Origin: Proteobacteria bacterium SG_bin5
Lineage (GTDB): Bacteria; Pseudomonadota; Alphaproteobacteria; Sphingomonadales; Sphingomonadaceae
Reading direction: 5' to 3'
Assembly: GCA_002083475.1 (NCBI GenBank)
Contig: LWDI01000022.1
Location: forward strand, 1-6,442
Length of the DNA stretch: 6,442 nt
Below, one piece after another: positions 1-5,933 of this stretch. Position 1 is the stretch's first letter; every line of letters starts with the position of its first letter. The translations under genes and the position numbers were made by a program. Below the pieces are notes generated by a model, which searched no databases, was not told the DNA's origin, and worked only from the letters and a program-made list of their open reading frames with translations.

Positions 1-197
1 TCGCGGGTGAAGGTGCCGAAGCGATCGGTATCGAACCCCGTGGGCGTCGCTCGCCAGCCGAGCCCGAGCGGCGCCAACCCCTCGGCCAGCGCCGCCTGCT
101 TGCCGTGCATCGTCGCGGCGACCGCGCGCCGCCCGCGCCAATCCCAGGCGCCGGGATCAGGCGGTGACGAAATAGTCAGACCGCAGCACCTCGACAT
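1..197 (-). CDS. DUF6671-type protein, N-terminal part (runs off the left edge)
   Basis: Only the first 65 codons are in the window; the rest lies beyond base 1. After a short proline-rich leader, the frame reads WRGRRAVAATMHGK at about residues 19-32 and then GFDTDRFGTFTR just before the edge. A [GR]R.AV.AT.HGKE-like block followed by a DTDxxGTFT block is the pattern I associate from memory with the DUF6671 family, whose biochemical role is not known to me. The ATG at 197-195 is the only ATG/GTG/TTG between an in-frame stop upstream and the conserved block, and it overlaps the end of the PII-like gene by 41 bp in another frame. No good Shine-Dalgarno sequence precedes it, so translation probably depends on coupling to the upstream gene. 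Its place as last visible gene of the dab operon suggests a link to inorganic-carbon uptake, but that is inference. Family assignment is fairly likely; the start is less sure. Confidence 0.62.
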   Translation of the reverse strand, partial: MSRCCGLTISSPPDPGAWDWRGRRAVAATMHGKQAALAEGLAPLGLGWRATPTGFDTDRFGTFTR

Positions 198-483
198 CGG
201 AGACGAACATCACCCCCGCCTTGTGGCGGAAGATGCTGCCGACGCGGCTCGTCGCGCCGCTGATCGCCTCGGCGGGGCCGACGCCCACGAACATCACCAG
301 CCCGGTCTGATCGTTGAAGATGGTGCGCGCCTGATGGAAGCCGTGATGCCCCATGCCCGCCACGTCGCGCAGGATCGTCCAGCCGCCGAGCCCGGCGTCG
401 CGCAGCGCGTCTTCGACGAGCTTCACATCCTCGGCGCCGACGACGATTTCGATCTTGCGCATCTTGTGCAGTAAATCGCTCAT
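157..483 (-). CDS. PII-like signalling protein of the DAB operon
   Basis: A 108-residue protein, the usual size for the PII (GlnB/GlnK-like) superfamily, which forms cytoplasmic trimers that bind adenine nucleotides and control transporters or enzymes. The N-terminal strand MRKIEIVVGAEDVKLVEDAL (from residue 8), the central GGWTILRDVAGMGHHGF, and the C-terminal GVMFVSDVEVLRSDYF fit the ferredoxin-like PII fold. The T-loop region (about residues 38-55) reads DVAGMGHHGFHQARTIFN and lacks the uridylylated tyrosine and surrounding signature of nitrogen-sensing GlnB/GlnK. It is therefore more likely a divergent PII-like protein, comparable to the carboxysome-associated CPII, which is reported to bind ADP/AMP and bicarbonate. 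The start has a good AGGGGG site six bases upstream; internal Met8 has none. It begins 12 bp after dabA stops and overlaps the next gene. A role in controlling DabAB in response to energy or bicarbonate status is inferred from context. Confidence 0.85.
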   Translation of the reverse strand: MSDLLHKMRKIEIVVGAEDVKLVEDALRDAGLGGWTILRDVAGMGHHGFHQARTIFNDQTGLVMFVGVGPAEAISGATSRVGSIFRHKAGVMFVSDVEVLRSDYFVTA

Positions 484-495
484 GAAAACCCCCTG

Positions 496-3015
496 TTAGC
501 CAATGGTTTCTTCGAGCGGTTCGAACGCCGAACAGCCGCTCGGATCGCGCGACATCTCCTGGTCGCCGCGCCAGCGCCGCGCGGCGCCGCTTTCGGGATC
601 GATCACCACCAATTGCACCCAATCATTGCCGAACAACCGGCGCAAGATCGCCTGGCCCGCGATCACCTGCTCGACCAGCGCGACGGGCGCGTGGACGATC
701 GTGAGCAGCCGCTGCGGCACATGCGCCGGGGTGCCATCGTCATGGAACAACGCCTGGAGCGGCAGCCCCACCGCGAGATCGCCGCCATTGCCGCGCACCA
801 CGCCCAGCCGCCCGACGGGGTTGTGCACCGTCTTGTCGCCCGCGCCGAAACGGCGGTTGTCACAGGTGGAGAAATTATATTGGCAGTTGATCCACTGCGC
901 GACCACCATCGGCGCGGTGAGGATCGTCGCCAGCGCCTCGCCGCTCGGGTCGATCGTCCAATCATAGCTGTGAAGGAAGGCGCGCCCCTCGAGATCGACC
1001 GGCGCGGTGAGCGCGCGCGGGGCGACGATGAAGGCGGCATTGCCGGCAAGGCCCCATTCGGGGCGCACCTCGCCCCAATGTTTGGCGCCGATCTCGAGAT
1101 CATCGGGCGCGCGGTCGAGCAGCGCCGCGCGCCGCGCGCGGTTCGCCACGCCCGCCGCCGCGAGCGCCGCCTTCAATTGCGCGAGATCCTCGGCATGGCT
1201 CGCGGGCAGGCAGCAAGTGTCGAACAAGGTCACCTCGTCGAGCGTGGTGTCATGCTCGGCGGGGACGAAGATCGTGTCCTCGGGCAGCGCCTCGCCTTCC
1301 TCGGCGAGCGCGGCGCGCACTTGCGGGTCGTTCATGATCGCCGCCATCGCGCGCGCGTTCGCCGCGCCGCCATGCCCGGCGCAGGCGCCGCAATCATAGG
1401 CCGCGCCATAAGGATTGTTGACCGTGTGCCCGCGATGCCCGGCGAGCACGACCAGCCGCGCGGTGCGCCGCTTCATGCCGGTGAGCGCGAACAGCGCGCG
1501 CGCATAAGCCAGCCGCTCGGCGAAGGCGAGCCCGCGCCCGGGCAGATTGGCGTCGATCGAGGGGGCGAGCGCGCTCGCGTCGCCCTTCAGCCGCCGCCCG
1601 ACCGCTTCCGCCGCGCGCGGGAAGAGCGTGCGCGCGACCATCATCGCCCCGGCGAGCGGGCCGACCGCCTCGGCCGTGCTGAACGCGGTCGCGGCCCCAC
1701 CTTTCAGCGTGCCGAACAAATCGCGCGTTGCCGCCGCGCGCCGCTCGCGCGCCACCGCCTCGGCCGCCTCGGCTTCCTGGCCGGGCGCGGGGACCATCGT
1801 CAGATCCTGTTGCGGCGAGACGAGCACCGGCAGCATCCGCTGGCGCGGCTGATGCGGCGCGTGGACCGCGATCATCAGCCCGAAAAAGCCCGCATAGCCG
1901 AAGGTCTCATAAGGCCCCTGCGCCTCGAAGGCGCGGCGATAGGGTTCGGAGCGGACGTCGATGCACATCACCAGCTGCGCGGCGGGGCGCTCGGTGTCGC
2001 GCGCGGCGGGCGGCACCAGCCGCGACACCAGCGCGTCGCGATAAGCGATTTCGGCGGCGCGTTGGAAGATCGCCGAGAGCGCGGCCTCGTCGGCGACGCT
2101 CGCCGGCCCGAGCGCGGTTTCGATCGCGGCGCGGTCGAGACCGAAATGGCGCGCGAGCTGCCCCGCGACGTCGTCGATCACCGGGGCGACGCGCGGCCGC
2201 TCGCGGGTCGCGGGGGCGGCGCGCACCACCAGCAGCATCAGCGCGAGCAGATCGGCCATCGTCGCCGGCGCCGCCGCCACTTGATCGGCATCGGCATGAT
2301 GCTGGCGCCAGCGGACGTGCCCCGCCCAGCCGGGCAGCCGCGCGATCAGCCCGCGCAGGAAAGCGATGCGCTCGCCCTCGACCACGCCCAGCACCTCGAG
2401 CCCTTGCGTCACCGCGTCGACCGCGTCGCGCGGCACGGCGGCGAGCAGCGCCTGGGGCGCGCCTTGCGCGAGCGCCTTCAGCTGCGCGTCATGCCCGATC
2501 AGCGCGAGCACCGCGCGGTAGAGGCCGCGATCGCGCCCCGGCATCGCGAGCGTCGCGGTGCCGCCGTCGAAAAAGGCCGCGCACCATTTGGCGACCAGGT
2601 CCATCCCCGGATCCTCGGGCACCGCGCGCGGCGCGGGGAGCGGCAGCACGGTGAGCCGCGCCATCAGGCAATCGAGCCGCGAGACATCGGGGCCGACCAT
2701 CACGAAGGCTTCGTTATAGCCGCCGAGCGCCGCGATCGCGGCGCCGCGCAGCGCCTCGCGCGTTACCCGGCCGGCGGCGAGCAATTGCCGCCACTGGGCG
2801 AGCGGCAGGCTGGTCCGCGCGTCGAACAAATCGGCGCCCTCGGCGCGCGCCTGCTCGATCGGCAGTTCCTCGAAGCCGGCGAGCGGGTTGACCGCGATCG
2901 CGCCGTCGAGCGGCCACAGCGGCGGGACGACGCATTCGGCGAGGTTGATCGCGAGCTCGGTCTCGGCGCGCTGCTGGTGGGGCTGCACCCGCAGCGGGGG
3001 ATAAGCGATGTTCAT
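496..3015 (-). CDS. dabA: DabA: DUF2309 carbonic-anhydrase-like subunit of the DAB inorganic-carbon pump
   Basis: An 839-residue protein of the DUF2309 (formerly UPF0753) family. In the DAB complex DabA is the peripheral cytoplasmic subunit with a beta-carbonic-anhydrase-like zinc site, proposed to hydrate CO2 to bicarbonate in one direction, driven by ion flow through DabB. The predicted zinc/active-site residues are present: C351 and D353 in MCIDVRSEP, then H527 in LAGHRGH and C542 in YDCGACAGHGG. The C-D and H-C spacings (2 and 15) equal those of the Halothiobacillus enzyme (C351, D353, H524, C539). Other family blocks are PLDGAIAVNPLAGFE near residue 35, FGYAGFFGL near 372, and WINCQYNFSTCDNRRFG near 708. 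The open frame continues far upstream inside dabB, but homology begins at the ATG at 3015, which has GAGGAG eight bases upstream. It starts 20 bp after dabB stops. No membrane segments are evident. The gene appears intact. Confidence 0.96.
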   Translation of the reverse strand: MNIAYPPLRVQPHQQRAETELAINLAECVVPPLWPLDGAIAVNPLAGFEELPIEQARAEGADLFDARTSLPLAQWRQLLAAGRVTREALRGAAIAALGGYNEAFVMVGPDVSRLDCLMARLTVLPLPAPRAVPEDPGMDLVAKWCAAFFDGGTATLAMPGRDRGLYRAVLALIGHDAQLKALAQGAPQALLAAVPRDAVDAVTQGLEVLGVVEGERIAFLRGLIARLPGWAGHVRWRQHHADADQVAAAPATMADLLALMLLVVRAAPATRERPRVAPVIDDVAGQLARHFGLDRAAIETALGPASVADEAALSAIFQRAAEIAYRDALVSRLVPPAARDTERPAAQLVMCIDVRSEPYRRAFEAQGPYETFGYAGFFGLMIAVHAPHQPRQRMLPVLVSPQQDLTMVPAPGQEAEAAEAVARERRAAATRDLFGTLKGGAATAFSTAEAVGPLAGAMMVARTLFPRAAEAVGRRLKGDASALAPSIDANLPGRGLAFAERLAYARALFALTGMKRRTARLVVLAGHRGHTVNNPYGAAYDCGACAGHGGAANARAMAAIMNDPQVRAALAEEGEALPEDTIFVPAEHDTTLDEVTLFDTCCLPASHAEDLAQLKAALAAAGVANRARRAALLDRAPDDLEIGAKHWGEVRPEWGLAGNAAFIVAPRALTAPVDLEGRAFLHSYDWTIDPSGEALATILTAPMVVAQWINCQYNFSTCDNRRFGAGDKTVHNPVGRLGVVRGNGGDLAVGLPLQALFHDDGTPAHVPQRLLTIVHAPVALVEQVIAGQAILRRLFGNDWVQLVVIDPESGAARRWRGDQEMSRDPSGCSAFEPLEETIG

Positions 3016-3035
3016 GGGAACGGCTCCTCGAAGGA

Positions 3036-4418
3036 TCAGGCGGCGAGGCCGGCGTTGAGCAAGCGGACGTAAAGCGGGGCGGGCAGCGACAGGCGGCGCG
3101 CCTGCCAAATCCACAAGGCGAGGAAGGGCAGCACCAGCAGCAGCACCCATGGCCCGGTGACGGGGGCGACGCCGATCTGCTGCACCGCCCGCTCGATCAA
3201 CCAAAGCCCGGCGGCGTGGCCAGCGGCGAGCAGCGCGCCGAGCCCGATCAGCTGCGGCCAGCGCGGGGTTTGCGCGGCGCTCGCGGCGACGAGCGTCATC
3301 ACCCCCGTGGCGGTCGCGAGCATCAGCGGCAACAAGGTCGCGCTGGTGCCGCCCGCCCAGAGCATCAGCCCGCCCAGCCCCAGCACCAGCACCGCCACCG
3401 CGCCGGCGACCGTGGCATCGGGCTTGCGCAGCGCGGGCGCGCTCATCGCGCCGATCGCCGAGCCCGAGGCGAGGAACAGCCAGGCCTTGAACAGCCCGTG
3501 CGCGATCAAATGCCACAGCGCCGCGCCATAAGCGCCGAGCCCGCAGGAGAGGATCATGAACCCCATTTGCGCGACCGTCGATCCGGCGAGCGCGCGCTTG
3601 ATGTCGGGGCGCACCAGCGCGATCCCCGTGCCCCAGAGCGCGGCGAGCGTGCCCGCCGCGATTGCCGCCAGCTGCACGACGGGCGCGGCTTCGAGCACCG
3701 GGGCGAAGCGGATCAGCACGAAGCCGCCGGCGTTGACCAGCCCCGCGTGCATCAGCGCCGAGACCGGGGTGGGCGCGGTCATCGAGCCGATCAGCCAGCC
3801 CTCGAACGGCGGCAGCGCCGAGCGCGCCATCGCCGCGATCAGCACCAGCGCCGCGATCGCGATCAGCACTTCGGGCTCGAAGCTGGTTTCGGCCGAGACG
3901 ATCACCGCCAGGCTGAGGCTGCCGGCATGGGCGGCGGCGAGCGCGAGCGCGGTGAGCAGCGCCGCGTCGCCGATCAAAAAGGCGCGGCGCGCGCGGCCGG
4001 CGGCGGCGCGCGCTTCGGCCCAGCCGTCGACATGGCCGATCAGCCGCGCGAGCAATTGCCCGCTCGCGAGCCACGCGAGGGCGAAGGCGATGACATTATC
4101 GAGCACCACCACCGCGAGCACGCTCGCCGCGAGCGCGGCGACCATCGCCGCGAACCGGCGCGGCGCGCGATCGGCGCGCAGATAGCGGCGCGAAAAAGCG
4201 AGCACGATCGTCGCGACGAAGCTGGTGAGCACCAGCAGCGCGAGCGCCAGGCCCGGCGCGGCGATCATGCCCAGCGCGGCGGCGAGCGCGAGCGCCACGC
4301 TCGCGGCGAATGCCAGCCCCAAGCCCCAGGCGGCGCGCCCGATCGCGAGCGGCGCGGGCGCTTGGGTCGCGACCAGCGCGGCGAGCCCGGCGAGAGCAGC
4401 AGGAAGCAGCAAGATCAT
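3036..4418 (-). CDS. dabB: DabB: proton-antiporter-like membrane subunit of the DAB inorganic-carbon pump
   Basis: A 460-residue, highly hydrophobic protein of the NuoL/MrpA-type proton-conducting family (Proton_antipo_M), the membrane partner of DabA. Hydrophobic segments run almost end to end, probably a dozen or more helices. Diagnostic blocks are LPPFEGWLIGSMTAPTPVSA (residues 202-221) continuing into LMHAGLVNAGGF, and PDIKRALAGSTVAQMGFM (about 271-288) followed by LWHLIAHGLFKAWLFL (301-316). The length matches DabB rather than the longer complex I NuoL. DabB is thought to let H+ or Na+ flow inward and energise CO2 hydration by DabA. At the position where NuoL has the channel lysine before the AQLPL motif, this protein has Arg199 (MARSALPPF), and the NuoL 'WEGVG' glutamate site reads WLASG (116-120); these alignments are by eye. 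The ATG at 4418 is supported by GGAGGG a few bases upstream. It is the first gene of the operon. Confidence 0.92.
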   Translation of the reverse strand: MILLLPAALAGLAALVATQAPAPLAIGRAAWGLGLAFAASVALALAAALGMIAAPGLALALLVLTSFVATIVLAFSRRYLRADRAPRRFAAMVAALAASVLAVVVLDNVIAFALAWLASGQLLARLIGHVDGWAEARAAAGRARRAFLIGDAALLTALALAAAHAGSLSLAVIVSAETSFEPEVLIAIAALVLIAAMARSALPPFEGWLIGSMTAPTPVSALMHAGLVNAGGFVLIRFAPVLEAAPVVQLAAIAAGTLAALWGTGIALVRPDIKRALAGSTVAQMGFMILSCGLGAYGAALWHLIAHGLFKAWLFLASGSAIGAMSAPALRKPDATVAGAVAVLVLGLGGLMLWAGGTSATLLPLMLATATGVMTLVAASAAQTPRWPQLIGLGALLAAGHAAGLWLIERAVQQIGVAPVTGPWVLLLVLPFLALWIWQARRLSLPAPLYVRLLNAGLAA

Positions 4419-4469
4419 TTCATCCCTCCAATCGACCGCGCATCTGGCGATCGCTCGGCCATTTGAAAA

Positions 4470-4487
4470 ACGATTTGTTGCAATCGT
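4470..4487. repeat. Inverted repeat ACGATT-N6-AATCGT, candidate LysR operator
   Basis: Perfect 6-bp arms ACGATT (4470-4475) and AATCGT (4482-4487) flank TGTTGC, forming an 18-bp dyad in the middle of the shared intergenic region. Its position, about 25 to 45 bases upstream of the regulator start codon and about 50 to 70 upstream of dabB, suits a LysR-type regulatory site. The left half recurs at 6110-6121. Confidence 0.5.
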
Positions 4488-4497
4488 ATCGATCGGA

Positions 4498-4510
4498 AAT
4501 CATAATGATT
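4498..4510. repeat. Palindrome AATCAT-A-ATGATT just before the regulator start codon
   Basis: Perfect 6-bp arms (4498-4503 and 4505-4510) around a single A. It ends two bases before the ATG of the regulator gene, where bound protein would block that gene's own transcription or translation, consistent with the negative autoregulation common in LysR-type regulators. Function is inferred from position only. Confidence 0.45.
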
Positions 4511-4512
4511 GC

Positions 4513-5376
4513 ATGCCCCATCGCACGCTCGATCTCGATCTGCTCCGCGCCTTCGTCACCGTCGCCGATTGCGGCGGCTTCACCCGGGCGGGTGCTTTGC
4601 TGGGGCGCACCCAGTCGACGATCTCTTTGCAGATCAAGCGTTTGGAGGAGGCGATCGGCGGGCGCGCGGTGTTCGAGCGCACCCCGCGCCACCTGCGGCT
4701 GACGCGCGACGGCCAGGCCCTGATTCATCATGCGCGCGCGATGCTGCGGCTGAACGACGCCGCGCTCGCCGAGCTGATCGAGCCCGAGGTCGCGGGCGCG
4801 GTGCGGCTGGGGGTGCCCGAGGATTTCGCGACCGCGCATCTGCCCGCCGTCCTCGCCGCCTTCACCGACGCGCATCCCAAGGTCGAGCTCGAGGTGACCT
4901 GCGACCTGACGCTCAACCTCCAGGCCAAATTCCGCGCCGGCGGCTTCGACCTGGTGCTGCTGAAGCGCGAGCCCGGGGTGGTAGTGGAGGGGATGCGGGT
5001 GTGGCGCGAGCCGCTGATCTGGGTCGCGCGCGATGCGCTCTCGGTGCCCGCCGACGGCCCGTTGCCACTGATCGTCTCGCCCGATCCGTGCGTCTATCGC
5101 AGCCGCGCGGTGGCCGCGCTGGAGAGCGCTGGGCGGCGCTGGCGGATTGCTTATACCTCGACCTCGCTCGCCGGGACGCAAGCGGCGGTGCGCGCGGGGC
5201 TCGGCGTGGCGGTGCTCCCGCGCGAAATGGTGCCGCCGGGGCTCAAGCCGGTCGGCGCCGACGCGGCGCTCCCCGCGCTCGCCGATACCGAGATCGCGCT
5301 GATCGAGGCGCCCGGCGCATCGGTCACCGCGCACCGCTTCGCCCAGCATATCGCGGCGGCGTTGGAACGACTGTAG
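4513..5376 (+). CDS. LysR-type transcriptional regulator, probable regulator of the dab operon
   Basis: A 287-residue LysR-family protein. The N-terminal winged helix-turn-helix spans about residues 5-65: LDLLRAFVTVADCGGFTRAG, with the recognition helix around RTQSTISLQIKRLEE (32-46), then a linker helix to about residue 88. The effector-binding domain starts at about residue 96 with VRLGVPEDFATAHLPAVLAAF and contains DLVLLKREPG (146-155), SPDPCVYRSRA (189-199) and the late RAGLGVAVLPREM (227-239). This resembles the LrhA-like branch of the family more than classical CbbR, by eye. Length is typical. The ATG at 4513 is chosen because homology begins there and no ATG/GTG/TTG lies just upstream in frame; no clear Shine-Dalgarno sequence precedes it. 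It is divergent from dabB with a 94-bp shared region, the classic arrangement for a LysR regulator and its target. The effector is unknown; a signal of inorganic-carbon status is a plausible guess. Confidence 0.9.
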   Translation: MPHRTLDLDLLRAFVTVADCGGFTRAGALLGRTQSTISLQIKRLEEAIGGRAVFERTPRHLRLTRDGQALIHHARAMLRLNDAALAELIEPEVAGAVRLGVPEDFATAHLPAVLAAFTDAHPKVELEVTCDLTLNLQAKFRAGGFDLVLLKREPGVVVEGMRVWREPLIWVARDALSVPADGPLPLIVSPDPCVYRSRAVAALESAGRRWRIAYTSTSLAGTQAAVRAGLGVAVLPREMVPPGLKPVGADAALPALADTEIALIEAPGASVTAHRFAQHIAAALERL

Positions 5377-5429
5377 CTGTCGGCTGTGCCGGGCGGCGGA
5401 CGCGCGCGGATCGCGGCGGGCGCGGACGC

Positions 5430-5459
5430 AAAAAAGCCTCCCGGAAAATCCCGAGAGGC
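5430..5459 (-). terminator. Intrinsic terminator, leftward transcript
   Basis: Read on the minus strand, GCCTCTCGG and CCGGGAGGC form a continuous 9-bp stem (one T-G wobble) with a GATTTT loop, followed directly by six T. On the plus strand the wobble becomes a C-A mismatch and there is no T-tract, so the signal points leftward. No minus-strand protein gene lies just upstream, so it probably ends the small RNA proposed at 5430-5597. It could also block leftward readthrough into the convergent regulator gene. Confidence 0.85.
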
Positions 5460-5597
5460 GCTGGCGAGTAAGGGTGCGAATATTGGTTGCGGGGGCCAGC
5501 TTCACTCGTCGTCATAGCCTCGCTGTCGTCGCCGCCTAGGAAGTCTTTCTGGGAGCGGTCGAGCCGCCCCAACCCTTAAGTGCGACCGCTTTAGCCG
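5430..5597 (-). ncRNA. Candidate small structured RNA ending at the 5430-5459 terminator
   Basis: A strong minus-strand terminator with no convincing protein gene to its right suggests a small RNA of roughly 150 to 170 nt. The proposed body folds back on itself: minus-strand TAAGGGT (plus 5572-5578) can pair with ACCCTTA (plus 5469-5475), and inside this GGTTGGGGCGG can pair with much of GGCCCCCGCAACC (plus 5485-5497), giving a long rod with a central open region. A TTTATAG box (plus 5598-5604) could be its promoter -10; I see no good -35. Rod shape and length recall 6S-type RNAs, but I do not recognise a family. A minus-strand reading frame starting ATG at 5515 reads straight through the terminator stem, which argues against a leader peptide and for a noncoding RNA. 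The 5' end is uncertain. Confidence 0.35.
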
Positions 5598-5623
5598 CTA
5601 TAAATGAGGCGTGGCGGGAACGG

Positions 5624-5641
5624 CATAACATCCATAACATC
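5624..5641 (+). repeat. Tandem 9-mer CATAACATC x2
   Basis: Two exact back-to-back copies of CATAACATC (5624-5632 and 5633-5641) at the left edge of the CATAA cluster. Nine-base spacing would place a bound protein on nearly the same helix face in both copies. Confidence 0.7.
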
Positions 5642-5806
5642 TCAGCAAATACAATAACTTAGGACATAACAAAAAACATAATATGAATATAATCAGATTA
5701 TGTCCCTCAGCCCTAACTAGAACAGCAGAAAAAACCGCGTATATTCAACGAGGTAATAGACTTTTGGCAAAGTGGTTATGCCCCATAACGCCTCGGACAT
5801 AATCAC

Positions 5807-5835
5807 AAAAAGCCCGAGAAATCAGAAGCTTGGGC
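5807..5835 (-). terminator. Weak terminator-like hairpin, leftward
   Basis: On the minus strand GCCCAAG (plus 5829-5835) and CTCGGGC (plus 5812-5818) pair over seven bases with one A-C mismatch, followed by five T (plus 5807-5811). A possible leftward promoter, TTGGGA-N16-CATAAT, lies to the right with its -10 on plus 5862-5867. On the plus strand the stem pairs fully with one G-T wobble but lacks a T-tract. The evidence for termination is weak. Confidence 0.25.
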
Positions 5836-5933
5836 AAGACGCTCGCGGGGAGGTAATGAAGATTATGCCTTTCCCGACCCCCCTCCCAAAGGCTCATGAA
5901 GCCGGCCAGAAAATTCGCCTGATCTGCGGGTGA

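Larger units (their letters stand above)
4419..4512. promoter_or_regulatory. Divergent promoter/operator region between dabB and the lysR-type gene
   Basis: This 94-bp gap separates two divergent start codons and is clearly AT-richer than the flanking genes, especially from 4461 to 4512. It must hold the promoters of both the leftward dab operon and the rightward regulator. It contains the two perfect inverted repeats listed separately, and a longer spaced pair, TGCAATC (4479-4485) and GATTGCA (4507-4513). LysR-type regulators usually bind such imperfect or spaced dyads upstream of a divergent target and often overlap their own promoter. A possible rightward promoter is TTGAAA (4463-4468) with a weak TATCGA (4487-4492) 18 bases on. 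I could not pick a convincing leftward promoter. The GGAGGG before dabB lies at its left edge. Confidence 0.7.
5622..5869. repeat. AT-rich island with nine clustered CATAA motifs, consensus near GG(N)CATAAY
   Basis: CATAA occurs on the plus strand at 5624, 5633, 5665, 5677, 5784 and 5798 and, as TTATG, on the minus strand at 5698, 5776 and 5863. Several sit in a longer shared word: GGCATAAC (5622), GGACATAAC (5662), GGACATAATC (5795-5804), and the inverse GATTATGTCC (5696-5705), GGTTATGCC (5774) and GATTATGCC (5861). GGACATAATC and GATTATGTCC are exact 10-bp reverse complements, and GTTATG-CCC-CATAAC (5775-5789) is a perfect dyad. Bases 5621-5700 hold only 22 G/C of 80, against a very GC-rich background. 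This looks like a cluster of protein-binding sites, a multi-promoter region or iteron-like DNA; nothing here tells which. Confidence 0.6.

Noticed and set aside
7..474. 155-codon plus-strand open frame at the left edge
   Set aside because: Antisense to the PII-like and DUF6671-type genes, both of which have family motifs and overlap as an operon would.
613..3072. 819-codon plus-strand open frame antisense to dabA
   Set aside because: Arg/His/Gly-rich chance frame caused by high GC in a gene on the other strand; no recognisable domain.
3016..4074. N-terminal extension of dabA giving a 1192-residue protein
   Set aside because: The extra 353 residues lie inside dabB in another frame and are low-complexity and arginine-rich. 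DabA homology and a good ribosome site support the start at 3015.
3216..4466. 416-codon plus-strand open frame antisense to dabB
   Set aside because: Highly charged, repetitive composition mirrors the hydrophobic codons of dabB on the other strand; shadow frame.
5484..5520. tRNA 3' end on the minus strand (TGGTTGCGGGGGC resembles a CCA-terminated acceptor arm)
   Set aside because: No T-loop TTCGAATC-like sequence or cloverleaf follows, so the resemblance is limited to the first dozen bases.
5324..5572. 82-codon minus-strand frame (TTG start) or its internal ATG at 5515
   Set aside because: It reads through the terminator stem and into the end of the lysR-type gene antisense; a structured RNA explains the region better.
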